20,181 nt of DNA from JBALVO01 sp036961445 (GTDB lineage: Bacteria; Pseudomonadota; Gammaproteobacteria; Pseudomonadales; Halieaceae). Below, piece by piece: positions 6,854-14,959 of the stretch (within the stretch, counting starts at the first letter, position 1; each line of letters starts with the position of its first letter). The stretch spans positions 1-20,181 of the forward strand of contig JBALVO010000064.1 of the NCBI GenBank assembly GCA_036961445.1, given 5' to 3'. Made by a program: the position numbers and the translations under genes. The notes under the pieces are model-generated. The model did no database searches and was not told the DNA's origin. It saw only the letters and a program-made list of their open reading frames with translations.

Positions 6854-8068
6854 ATGAGCGCTACTAGACGCATGGTAAGTGTGCTGGGCTCCACGGGTTC
6901 AATTGGGGTAAATACACTGGACGTGATTGCCCGGCACCCGCAGCAGTTTGGTGTGTATGCTCTGTCCGCCAATACCTCGGTGGATACCATGGCGGCGCAG
7001 TGCCTGGCATTTGAACCGCTGTATGCCGTTATGATGCAGGAATCCGCGGCGCAGTTATTGCGCGAGCAGCTGCCGGTGGGTTTTCCCACAGAGGTGTTGC
7101 ACGGTGAAGCCGGTTTGTTGCAAGTGGTAACAGCCGCGGCGGTGGATACGGTAATGGCAGCGATCGTCGGGGCAGCTGGTCTGCCCTCTACGCTTGCAGC
7201 TGCGCAAGCGGGAAAGACTCTGCTGCTGGCTAATAAGGAATCCCTGGTGATGGGAGGGCACTTGCTGATGCGCGCGGTGCGCGAATCCGGAGCGTGCTTA
7301 TTACCCATAGACAGCGAACATAATGCGATATTTCAGTGCATGCCGGTGGATGCCAAAGGTGGAACCTGCCATAAAGGCGTTAGCAAAGTTTTGTTGACCG
7401 CCTCTGGTGGGCCCTTCCGTAGTTGGAGCACGGCACAAATGCGCGATGCCACTCCGGATCAGGCCTGTGCTCATCCCAACTGGTCTATGGGGCGTAAAAT
7501 TTCAGTGGATTCGGCCAGTCTGATGAACAAGGGTTTGGAATTTATCGAAGCCTGCTGGATTTTTGACCTGGCCCCGGACCTGGTAGAGGTAGTGGTGCAC
7601 CCGCAGAGTATTATTCACTCGATGGTGCAATACCTGGATGGCTCGGTACTGGCGCAGCTGGGAAATCCGGATATGCGCACGCCCATCGCTTATGGCCTGG
7701 GCTGGCCGGACCGGCTGGCGTCCGGTGTTGCGCCCCTGGACCTGATTGCCACGGCGCGTCTGGATTTTGAGGCCCCCGACGAGAGTCGTTTTCCCTGCCT
7801 GCGCCTGGCGCGAGAGGCAGTGGCGGCCGGTGGCACAGCGATGGCCATATGTAATGCAGCCAATGAAGTTGCCGTTGCAGCGTTCCTGGAGGAACAAATA
7901 CGCTTTACCGATATCCCACTGGTAATAGAGCGCACCCTGGAGCAGGTCAGCAGTGTTGAACCCACAACGCTGTCTGTGGTCGAAGCAGCAGACGCGCAAG
8001 CGAGGGACGTTGCAGCGGAATGTCTCGCGGCCCTTACAACTCAGGCAAGTTCGGTGAATGTAATCTAA
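6854..8068 (+). CDS. dxr: 1-deoxy-D-xylulose 5-phosphate reductoisomerase
   Basis: First committed step of the MEP isoprenoid pathway: NADPH-dependent conversion of DXP to MEP (also called IspC). It is 404 aa (E. coli 398). The nucleotide-binding loop GSTGSIG is at residues 12-18. The metal ligands are D153 and E155 in DSEHNAIFQ, and E229 in MNKGLEFIEA. The substrate loop TASGGPFR and the block HPQSIIHSMVQYLDGS are also present. The ATG at 6854 follows the cdsA stop with no gap; a second in-frame ATG at 6872 would still keep the nucleotide loop, but no ribosome site favours it. The stop shares its last A with the rseP start. Its placement after cdsA differs from E. coli. It supplies the precursor pathway used by UppS. 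Confidence 0.97.
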   Translation: MSATRRMVSVLGSTGSIGVNTLDVIARHPQQFGVYALSANTSVDTMAAQCLAFEPLYAVMMQESAAQLLREQLPVGFPTEVLHGEAGLLQVVTAAAVDTVMAAIVGAAGLPSTLAAAQAGKTLLLANKESLVMGGHLLMRAVRESGACLLPIDSEHNAIFQCMPVDAKGGTCHKGVSKVLLTASGGPFRSWSTAQMRDATPDQACAHPNWSMGRKISVDSASLMNKGLEFIEACWIFDLAPDLVEVVVHPQSIIHSMVQYLDGSVLAQLGNPDMRTPIAYGLGWPDRLASGVAPLDLIATARLDFEAPDESRFPCLRLAREAVAAGGTAMAICNAANEVAVAAFLEEQIRFTDIPLVIERTLEQVSSVEPTTLSVVEAADAQARDVAAECLAALTTQASSVNVI

Positions 8069-9423
8069 TGGATCTACTGTATACCATAGCGATAACCCTG
8101 GGCACGCTGGCTGTGCTGGTGGCGGTACACGAGTACGGCCACTTCTGGGTAGCCCGGCGCTGCGGTGTGCAAGTGCTGCGCTTTTCTATCGGATTTGGCA
8201 CGTCGTTGTTCAGTTGGACTGACAAGCAGGGTACGCAGTACAGTATCGCGGCCATTCCCCTGGGTGGTTATGTAAAAATGCTGGATGAGCGAGAGGGTGA
8301 TGTTCCAGCGGATCAACTCGATCGAGCCTTTAACCGCAAACCTGTGATGCAGCGCATTGCGGTGGTTAGTGCTGGTCCCCTGGCCAACCTGGCGCTGGCT
8401 GTAGTGGCCTACTGGTTTTTATTTTTAGCGGGTGAGACTGGCTACGTGCCTGTCATCGGCGAGATTGAGGCTGGCTCGGTGGCGGATGTTGCCGGATTGG
8501 AAGCCGGGCAGGAGATTGTCGCAATAGACGGTCACAAAACGCCCACCTGGCAGGCTCTCAGCTTCAGTCTATTGGACCGAATAGGTGATACCGGCACCAT
8601 CAACTTTGCAGTCAAGTACCCCGATTCCGATGTGGTTTACGAATCTGAGGGTGTGTTGCAGCAATGGTTGTCGGATCAGGAACAGCCGGATATCTATGCC
8701 GGTCTGGGCATTCGCATGTTTGTGCCTGCGGTACCACCGGTAGTAGACGAGGTGGTTGCGGGAGGCCCGGCGGCGGCGATTGGACTGCGAGCTGGCGACC
8801 AGATGCTGCGTGCTGATGGCATCCCCATGACGCTGTGGATGGATTGGGTGGACTACGTACGTGCTCGCCCGCAGCAGCCGATAGATCTTGAATATTTGCG
8901 GGATGGGCAGGTATTGCAGGCGATTATTGTCCCGGATCGCATTACCGATGAAAACGGCGACAGTTTCGGGCGCGTTGGTGTGGGTGTTGCGCTGCCGGAA
9001 ATGCCTCCAGAGATGGTGCGTAAATTTGATCGCGGTCCGGTTGAGGCACTCGGGGCCAGCTTTGTCCGCACTGGAGAGCTGGTGGGATTTACTCTGAAGT
9101 CCATCAAGAAGATGGTTATGGGTTTAATCTCGCCAAAAAACTTGAGTGGCCCCATTACCATTGCTAAAGTGGCGACCGCCTCGGCCAAGTCGGGCCTGGA
9201 ATCCTATATCAGTTTTCTGGCGCTGCTCAGTGTAAGCCTTGGAGTACTGAATTTACTGCCCATTCCAGTGCTGGATGGAGGGCATCTGTTGTTTTATTTT
9301 GTGGAGCTATTGGCTGGCCGGCCAGTACCTGAGAAAATACAGACCTTCGGTTACCAGGTGGGGCTTTTTATGGTGCTGGGGATTATGGTGTTGGCCCTTT
9401 ACAACGATTTTGCGCGATTGTAA
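8068..9423 (+). CDS. rseP: RIP-type site-2 zinc metalloprotease RseP
   Basis: Inner-membrane protease that cuts the anti-sigma factor RseA/MucA family within the membrane after DegS-type cleavage, releasing the envelope stress sigma factor. The start ATG 8068 gives 451 aa (E. coli 450); it overlaps the dxr stop as TAATG. An in-frame ATG at 8020 inside dxr would put 16 polar residues before the first membrane segment and is rejected. The zinc site HEYGH is at residues 21-25 in the first transmembrane segment, and the third ligand is D403 in NLLPIPVLDGG. Two PDZ domains lie between, roughly residues 115-200 (GSVADVAGLEAGQEI) and 222-305 (GGPAAAIGLRAGDQM). The adjoining bamA and skp code for partners in the same outer-membrane quality system. 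Confidence 0.97.
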   Translation: MDLLYTIAITLGTLAVLVAVHEYGHFWVARRCGVQVLRFSIGFGTSLFSWTDKQGTQYSIAAIPLGGYVKMLDEREGDVPADQLDRAFNRKPVMQRIAVVSAGPLANLALAVVAYWFLFLAGETGYVPVIGEIEAGSVADVAGLEAGQEIVAIDGHKTPTWQALSFSLLDRIGDTGTINFAVKYPDSDVVYESEGVLQQWLSDQEQPDIYAGLGIRMFVPAVPPVVDEVVAGGPAAAIGLRAGDQMLRADGIPMTLWMDWVDYVRARPQQPIDLEYLRDGQVLQAIIVPDRITDENGDSFGRVGVGVALPEMPPEMVRKFDRGPVEALGASFVRTGELVGFTLKSIKKMVMGLISPKNLSGPITIAKVATASAKSGLESYISFLALLSVSLGVLNLLPIPVLDGGHLLFYFVELLAGRPVPEKIQTFGYQVGLFMVLGIMVLALYNDFARL

Positions 9424-9502
9424 CGATAATAACGATTGTGGCGAAAATATACGTAAACGAAGATGTTCCGCTTCCTGGCGACATCCGTCGATTGAGTGAA
9501 TT

Positions 9503-12130
9503 TTGATAAAACGCATGCCCAAATTTTTGGTCCTGGTTCTGTTGCTAATGGCACCATTGGTCTCTGCCCAGACCTTTACCATTTCTGATATTCGTGTCGA
9601 GGGTCTGCAGCGCATATCCGCTGGCAGCGTGTTCGCGGCATTGCCCGTGGCCGTGGGCGATGTAATCGACGCCAGAGCAGTCAGAGAGGCAGCGAGAGGC
9701 CTGTTTGCTACGGGCAATTTTGATGATATTCGTATTGGCCGCGACGGCAACGTCCTGGTGGTCATTGTGACCGAGCGTCCCAGCATCAGTGAGATCAATA
9801 TCGAGGGTAACAAGGCCATTGAAACAGAGTCCCTGCTGGAGGGTCTCAAAGGCTCTGGCCTGGCGGTAGGCCAGGTGTTTCAGCGCTCCACTTTGGAAGG
9901 CATGCAGCTGGAACTGCAGCGCCAGTATGTGCAACAGGGCCGTTATGATGCAAATATCGAAACCGAGGTAATCCCGGAGCCGCGCAACCGGGTAACCATC
10001 AACATCGATGTTGATGAGGGCACAGTAGCCGCGATTAAGCACATCAATGTAGTAGGCAATGAAGTTTACGATGAGGAACAGCTCGCCGAACTGTTTGAAT
10101 TACATACGACGGGTTGGCTGTCTTTTTTCACCAATGATGACAAGTACTCGCGGGAGAAATTGACCGGTGATCTGGAGACCCTCACTTCCTATTATATGGA
10201 TCGGGGCTATCTGCAATTCCGCATTGATTCGACCCAGGTGTCAGTATCTCCCAACAAAAGGGAGGTATACATTACCGCCAATGTGTCCGAGGGAGAGAAG
10301 TTTACAATTAGCTCGGTAGGCCTGTCCGGCGACCTGGTGCTGCCGGAGACCGACCTCAGCCGTTTTCTGCTGGTAGCTGAAGGCCAGACCTTTTCACAGC
10401 AGTTGGTGACCTCAACCGAGGAATACCTGACTCGCCGTCTGGGCAATGAGGGCTACAATTTTGCCAAGGTGACCGGTATTCCTGAGGTGAACGACGAGGA
10501 CAAAACAGTATCAATGAAGTTTTTCGTTGATCCGGGCAAGCGCACCTATGTACGCCGCATCAGCTTTAAGGGCAACCTGAAGACCTCAGATGATGTGCTG
10601 CGCCGGGAAATGCGCCAGATGGAGAGCGCTCCGGCCTCAGCTGCGGCCATTGAGCAGTCACGGGTCCGCCTGGAGCGCCTGGGCTTTTTCAGTAAGGCCA
10701 CAGTAGAGACCCCTGAAGTGGCTGGCCATGACGACCTCATCGATGTGGAAATTGAAGTGGAAGAACAGTCATCGGGCAGCATTGGTGCCAGTTTTGGTTT
10801 CGCGCAGGACGCGGGCCTGATTCTTGGTTTGAACCTGCAGCAGGACAACTTCATGGGCACTGGAAAGCGCATTGGCATTGGCCTGAACTCATCCAGATAC
10901 CAGGACGTTTACAATTTCAGCTACACCAACCCGTATTTCACTGAGGACGGGGTGAGTCGTGGCTTTAACATATTCTATCGCTCCACCGACCTGGATGAAG
11001 TTAACATTGCCAGCTACAGCACCAACACACTTGGCGGTGCCATAAACTTTGGCTACCCGATCAAGGAAACTGAGCGCCTGGGCTTCAGTTTTGGTGTGTC
11101 CAATACGGATATCACCACTGGGCGCTTCGCGGTGCAGGAAATTCAGGCCAGCCCGCGTTTTGAGCAAGGTGTTGATTTCTGGTACCAAAGCACGCTTGAT
11201 CGGACTAACGGGACTTATTCGGCTCCAGAAGAACTCCTGCCGCTGGACGAAATCCCACCTTCTTATATTGTGGTACCGGATGCCCCTGGTTTTCTGGATG
11301 AAAATGGTAACGAATTCCTCAACTGGACGATGACTACCAGCTGGAGTCAGTCGACGCTGAACCGTGGACGCATGGCAACGCGGGGTGCGTCGCAGTCGTT
11401 AGCAATGGAGGTGTCGGCCCCCGGCGCCTCCGACCTGGAGTTCTACAAGGTCACCTATCGCGGGGAGATTTACTTACCGGTGCCACTGCTCACCTCCTGG
11501 ACCCTGCGCTTGCGCACGGATTTGGGATACGGAGATGGCTACGGTGAGACCAGCGAACTGCCATTTTATGAGCATTTTTTCGCCGGTGGTTTTGGTTCAG
11601 TGCGCGGCTATCAGAGCAATACTTTGGGTCCGCGCAGTACCCCTGCTGAGCAATACTTTATTGATGCACCGGTAACCGAAATCGACGAAAATGGTAACCC
11701 CATCGAGCAAGGGGGTCCCAACGGGGACCTGTTTGGCTACGTCGCCGCCTGTACTGACCCCACTGCCCAGGACTGCCCGGAGACCAAGCTGGTCGCCAGT
11801 CAGGTTAACAACAATGGCGACCCCTTTGGGGGTAATGTGTTGATGGAAGGTAGTGCCGAGCTATTGTTCCCTCTGCCTTTTATCAAAGACCGCAGTAAAT
11901 TACGTTCCGCCTTTTTCCTGGATGGGGGTAACGTGTTCGATACCAATTGCCGCAAGAGCCAGTTGAACTGTTTTGATGTGGATTTGGACGAGTTACGTTA
12001 CTCGGTCGGCGTGGGTGTAACGTGGATCACCGGGTTTGGTCCCATGACCTTCAGTTTGGCCAAACCGCTTAATTCAGGTGATTTCGATCAGGAAGAAGTA
12101 TTCCAGTTTACCCTTGGTCGGGGTTTCTGA
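9503..12130 (+). CDS. bamA: Outer membrane protein assembly factor BamA
   Basis: Core of the BAM complex that folds and inserts outer-membrane beta-barrels. It is 875 aa, larger than E. coli BamA (810). A signal peptide is followed by a likely signal peptidase I site after residue 22 (VSA, then QTFT). Five POTRA domains occupy about residues 23-425, beginning FTISDIRVEGLQRISAGSVF; the 16-strand barrel follows from about 425 and ends in the C-terminal Phe (LGRGF). The lid-loop motif VRGY is at residues 700-703. The extra length is in at least two loops: around 575-615 and after VRGY at about 710-775, the latter with C750 and C758. C816 and C823 form a second close pair. The start is TTG 9503 (GAG 6 nt upstream); ATG 9515 would give a signal peptide four residues shorter and is a fair alternative. 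Confidence 0.96.
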   Translation: MIKRMPKFLVLVLLLMAPLVSAQTFTISDIRVEGLQRISAGSVFAALPVAVGDVIDARAVREAARGLFATGNFDDIRIGRDGNVLVVIVTERPSISEINIEGNKAIETESLLEGLKGSGLAVGQVFQRSTLEGMQLELQRQYVQQGRYDANIETEVIPEPRNRVTINIDVDEGTVAAIKHINVVGNEVYDEEQLAELFELHTTGWLSFFTNDDKYSREKLTGDLETLTSYYMDRGYLQFRIDSTQVSVSPNKREVYITANVSEGEKFTISSVGLSGDLVLPETDLSRFLLVAEGQTFSQQLVTSTEEYLTRRLGNEGYNFAKVTGIPEVNDEDKTVSMKFFVDPGKRTYVRRISFKGNLKTSDDVLRREMRQMESAPASAAAIEQSRVRLERLGFFSKATVETPEVAGHDDLIDVEIEVEEQSSGSIGASFGFAQDAGLILGLNLQQDNFMGTGKRIGIGLNSSRYQDVYNFSYTNPYFTEDGVSRGFNIFYRSTDLDEVNIASYSTNTLGGAINFGYPIKETERLGFSFGVSNTDITTGRFAVQEIQASPRFEQGVDFWYQSTLDRTNGTYSAPEELLPLDEIPPSYIVVPDAPGFLDENGNEFLNWTMTTSWSQSTLNRGRMATRGASQSLAMEVSAPGASDLEFYKVTYRGEIYLPVPLLTSWTLRLRTDLGYGDGYGETSELPFYEHFFAGGFGSVRGYQSNTLGPRSTPAEQYFIDAPVTEIDENGNPIEQGGPNGDLFGYVAACTDPTAQDCPETKLVASQVNNNGDPFGGNVLMEGSAELLFPLPFIKDRSKLRSAFFLDGGNVFDTNCRKSQLNCFDVDLDELRYSVGVGVTWITGFGPMTFSLAKPLNSGDFDQEEVFQFTLGRGF

Positions 12131-12150
12131 TTTTATTATTGTTAAATTTT

Positions 12151-12163
12151 GGAGAAAATCGTG
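12151..12163 (+). promoter_or_regulatory. Ribosome site that sets the skp start at GTG 12161
   Basis: GGAGA at 12151-12155 is followed by AAATC and GTG at 12161-12163. The in-frame TTG at 12149 overlaps the GGAG itself, so it cannot use it as a ribosome site. The GTG start also gives a cleaner signal peptide. Confidence 0.75.
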
Positions 12164-12679
12164 TCTAGATTATTGAAAGTCGCTTTTGCAGTATTCGTTT
12201 TATCAATGCCAACGCTGGGCTGGGCCCAGGGCAAAATCGCCGTGGTTGATCTGCAGGAGGCCATCCTGCAAACCGACCTTGCGCAGAAACGCCTGACGGC
12301 TGTGCGCGATGAAGTCGACTACAAGTCCGATAAGGCCGAATTCGATCGCCTTAAGGCCGAATTCGATGAAATCGTTACGAAGTTCCAGAAAGATGCCGCG
12401 GTAATGAGCCAGGAACAGCAGGTTGCCGCACGCCAGAAATTGGCCGGCAAGCAGGCTGATCTGGAACACGTCACCGGAAAACTGCAAAAAGCAGAGCAGT
12501 CCGCCGGACAGGCGCTGCTGCAGGAAATGGCGCCAAAAGTTCAGGAAGTATTGCGTGAGCTGATCAGCTCCGAAGGGATTGGGCTGTTGTTGCAACGCTC
12601 TTCGGTCATTCATGCCGATGCAGGTTACAGCCTGACCGCCAAGGTGACGGACAAGCTTAACCAGCTACCAGCAGAGTAA
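12161..12679 (+). CDS. skp: Periplasmic chaperone Skp (OmpH family)
   Basis: Trimeric periplasmic holdase that carries unfolded outer-membrane proteins to BAM. Starting at GTG 12161 it is 172 aa, within the usual family range (E. coli 161). Residues 1-22 are a signal peptide (MSRLLKVAFAVFVLSMPTLG, then WA and Q), and the mature chain opens GKIAVVDLQEAILQTDLAQ, the family's beta-core entry. The middle, about residues 50-120, is a charged coiled coil (the tentacle helices), including two consecutive heptads KAEFDRL and KAEFDEI. The C-terminal core ends SLTAKVTDKLNQ. It lies 30 bp after bamA and 7 bp before lpxD. Confidence 0.93.
   Translation: MSRLLKVAFAVFVLSMPTLGWAQGKIAVVDLQEAILQTDLAQKRLTAVRDEVDYKSDKAEFDRLKAEFDEIVTKFQKDAAVMSQEQQVAARQKLAGKQADLEHVTGKLQKAEQSAGQALLQEMAPKVQEVLRELISSEGIGLLLQRSSVIHADAGYSLTAKVTDKLNQLPAE
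12331..12367 (+). repeat. 16 bp direct repeat encoding duplicated heptad in Skp
   Basis: The 16 bp sequence TAAGGCCGAATTCGAT occurs at 12331-12346 and again at 12352-12367, a 21 bp period, which is exactly one heptad (KAEFDRL then KAEFDEI). It looks like a recent in-frame tandem duplication in the coiled-coil tentacle. Confidence 0.85.
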
Positions 12680-12686
12680 ATTTTCT

Positions 12687-13694
12687 GTGTATTGTCTGGC
12701 AGAACTGGCGGATCTTCTTGATCTGACGTTCTGCGGTGATGCACAGCGCAAGCTAACAGGTATGGCCACCCTGGCGACAGCGACGCCAGGGGACCTGGCC
12801 TTTATGGTCGGCAATAAACAGTTAGCGCAGTTGGCCCAGACCCGTTCTGGCGCGGTTATCCTGCCCCCCGATTTTGTTGACCGCTGTCCTACTGACTATT
12901 TGATCTCCGATTTCCCCTATCTGTCCTACGCGCGTGCCTCGCAGTTATTTGACCGGTCGCCACAGCCTGTCAGTGGCGTGCATGCCACTGCGTCGGTCGC
13001 GCCCGATGCCCGGGTACATGACACCGCCTCGGTGGCGGCCAATGCCGTGATCGAGTCCGGGGCCCAGCTCGCTGCCGGGGTGGTGGTTGGAGCTAATGCC
13101 TATATAGGGCGGGACAGTCGCCTGGGAATGGGTAGCCAGGTCTATCCCGGCGCTGTCTTGTATCACGACGTACACGTGGGACAAAACTGCGTGATTCACG
13201 CTCAGGCTGTGTTGGGAGCCGACGGATTCGGGTTCGCGCCGGGGCCTGAAGGCTGGGAGAAAATTTGCCAGCTTGGTGGCGTGCGTATAGGCGATAACGT
13301 GGAGATAGGCGCAGCCACGACTATCGATCGGGGTGCTCTGGATCACACCGTGATAGACGATGGTGTGATCATCGACAACCAGGTACAGATCGGTCATAAC
13401 TGCCGCATCGGCAAAAATACCGCGATCGCAGGTTGCACGGGTCTGGCTGGAAGCACGATTATAGGGGCCAATTGTACGTTAGCCGGGGGCGTAGGCGTCG
13501 TAGGCCATGTGGAAATCTGTGACAATGTACATGTCACAGGGATGACCATGGTGACCAAATCCATCACGCAAGCAGGTTCCTATTCATCCGGTACGCCCAT
13601 GGCGAGCACCGCGGAGTGGAAACGCAGCGCGGTGAGGTTTTCCCAGCTTGACGCTATACAACGACGACTCAGTGCGCTGGAAAAACAGCGTTAA
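12687..13694 (+). CDS. lpxD: UDP-3-O-(3-hydroxyacyl)glucosamine N-acyltransferase
   Basis: Third step of lipid A synthesis: transfers a 3-hydroxyacyl chain from ACP to the 2-amino group of UDP-3-O-acyl-glucosamine. It is 335 aa (E. coli 341). The N-terminal uridine-binding domain is at about residues 1-100 (LAELADLLDLTFCGD, GDLAFMVGNKQLA). A left-handed beta helix of hexapeptide repeats runs from about 100 to 300, and the C-terminal helix ends QLDAIQRRLSALEKQR. The catalytic His is H237 in VQIGHNCRIG. GTG 12687 is the only standard start: an in-frame TGA at 12645-12647 lies upstream and there is no other start codon between. It may be weakly served by AGAG at 12673-12676. The N-terminus is a few residues shorter than I recall for Pseudomonas. 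Confidence 0.97.
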   Translation: MYCLAELADLLDLTFCGDAQRKLTGMATLATATPGDLAFMVGNKQLAQLAQTRSGAVILPPDFVDRCPTDYLISDFPYLSYARASQLFDRSPQPVSGVHATASVAPDARVHDTASVAANAVIESGAQLAAGVVVGANAYIGRDSRLGMGSQVYPGAVLYHDVHVGQNCVIHAQAVLGADGFGFAPGPEGWEKICQLGGVRIGDNVEIGAATTIDRGALDHTVIDDGVIIDNQVQIGHNCRIGKNTAIAGCTGLAGSTIIGANCTLAGGVGVVGHVEICDNVHVTGMTMVTKSITQAGSYSSGTPMASTAEWKRSAVRFSQLDAIQRRLSALEKQR

Positions 13695-13720
13695 GCAAGA
13701 AAAGAAGGATAACCCTACAG

Positions 13721-14158
13721 ATGATGGACAACGCAGAAATTCGCAAGTACCTGCCGCACCGCTATCCGTTTTTGCTGGTCGACCGGGTGCTGGAGATTAC
13801 TGCGGGTGAATCCATTGTAGCCTATAAAAACCTCAGCGCTAACGAAGCCTTCTTTAATGGCCATTTTCCGGAAAAGCCTATTTTTCCCGGTGTGCTGATG
13901 GTGGAGGCGATGGCACAGGCGGCTGGAATATTGGGCTTTTATAGTCAGGGAAAAACGGCCGGTGATGGTTCCATCTATTACTTTGCCGGTGCCGACAAAT
14001 TGCGCTTCAAGCGCCCCTGTGTCCCTGGTGATAAAGTCATGCTGCGCGCGTCTCTGGTTTCTGAGCGGCGTGGCATCTGGAAGTTCGATGTCAGCTCCGA
14101 TGTAGAGGGTGAACTGGCTGCATCTGCCACTATTTTGTGTGCCGACAGGCCCGTCTGA
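13721..14158 (+). CDS. fabZ: 3-hydroxyacyl-[ACP] dehydratase FabZ
   Basis: Dehydrates 3-hydroxyacyl-ACP in fatty acid elongation and competes with LpxA and LpxD for 3-hydroxyacyl-ACP, which explains its place in this cluster. It is 145 aa (E. coli 151). The hot-dog fold active site has H48 in NGHFPEKPIFPGVLMVEAMAQ and E62 in the same block, keeping the 14-residue spacing of the E. coli His/Glu pair. The N-terminal IRKYLPHRYPFLLVDRV is typical. Two consecutive ATGs (13721 and 13724) are possible; AAGGA at 13705-13709 sits closer to the first. The stop TGA is directly followed by the lpxA ATG. Confidence 0.97.
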   Translation: MMDNAEIRKYLPHRYPFLLVDRVLEITAGESIVAYKNLSANEAFFNGHFPEKPIFPGVLMVEAMAQAAGILGFYSQGKTAGDGSIYYFAGADKLRFKRPCVPGDKVMLRASLVSERRGIWKFDVSSDVEGELAASATILCADRPV

Positions 14159-14929
14159 ATGATACACAGCCAGGCCATTGTCGACCCCGCTGCCAAGTTG
14201 GCCGACGATGTGATTGTGGGGCCCTGGAGCATGATCGGTCCAGATGTAGAGATTGGCCCTGGCTGTATTATCGAACCTCATGTGGTCATCCGCGGGCCCA
14301 CCCGTATTGGCGCCGGGAATCATATCTTCCAGTTTTCCTCTATCGGCGAGGGCACGCCGGACCTTAAATATAACAATGAGCCTACGCGCCTGGTCATCGG
14401 TGACAACAACGTTATCCGCGAAAACGTGACTATCCATAGGGGCACAGTGCAGGATCGATCAGAGACCACTATCGGTGACAACAACCTGATTATGTCCTAC
14501 GTGCATATTGCGCATGACTGTGTGATCGGCAATAACACGATACTGGTTAATAATTGTGCGCTGGCTGGCCATGTGAGGATTGGCGACTGGGCGACTCTTA
14601 GCGGCTTCACGCTGGTGCATCAGTTCTGTCAGATCGGCGCGCACAGTTTTACCGGTATGGCGAGCGCCATTGGCAAGGACGTGCCAGCCTATGTCACTGT
14701 GAGCGGCTCCCCCGCACAGGCCAAGACGATCAACCTGGAAGGGTTGCGTCGTCGTGGTTTTTCCTCTGATGCTATCAGTCAGTTGCGGCGCGCCTTCAAG
14801 GTACTGTATCGACAGGGTTTGACGCTGGATATGGCCTTGCAGCGGATGGAATCCATGTTTGGCAAGACACCAGAAGTCGTCGTATTGATCGACTCTATTC
14901 GTGCATCGGAGCGCGGCATCGTCCGTTAG
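14159..14929 (+). CDS. lpxA: UDP-N-acetylglucosamine O-acyltransferase
   Basis: First step of lipid A synthesis: moves a 3-hydroxyacyl chain from ACP to the 3-OH of UDP-GlcNAc. It is 256 aa (E. coli 262). A left-handed beta helix of hexapeptide repeats fills about residues 1-180, and the C-terminal helical part carries LEGLRRRGFS. The catalytic base is H119 in YVHIAHDCVIGNN, corresponding to E. coli His125. The acyl-chain ruler position, Gly173 in E. coli, is M167 here in HSFTGMASAIGKDVPAYV. P. aeruginosa LpxA also has Met there and uses C10 chains, so C10 selectivity is predicted. ATG 14159 abuts the fabZ stop. Confidence 0.98.
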   Translation: MIHSQAIVDPAAKLADDVIVGPWSMIGPDVEIGPGCIIEPHVVIRGPTRIGAGNHIFQFSSIGEGTPDLKYNNEPTRLVIGDNNVIRENVTIHRGTVQDRSETTIGDNNLIMSYVHIAHDCVIGNNTILVNNCALAGHVRIGDWATLSGFTLVHQFCQIGAHSFTGMASAIGKDVPAYVTVSGSPAQAKTINLEGLRRRGFSSDAISQLRRAFKVLYRQGLTLDMALQRMESMFGKTPEVVVLIDSIRASERGIVR

Positions 14930-14959
14930 CGACCCGATGCCCCCAGCTTACTCCAGTTG

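Noticed and set aside
9421..9436. TAACGAT direct repeat just after rseP as an operator
   Set aside because: Two 7 bp copies 2 bp apart in an AT-rich gap are easily chance; no promoter elements with good spacing surround them.
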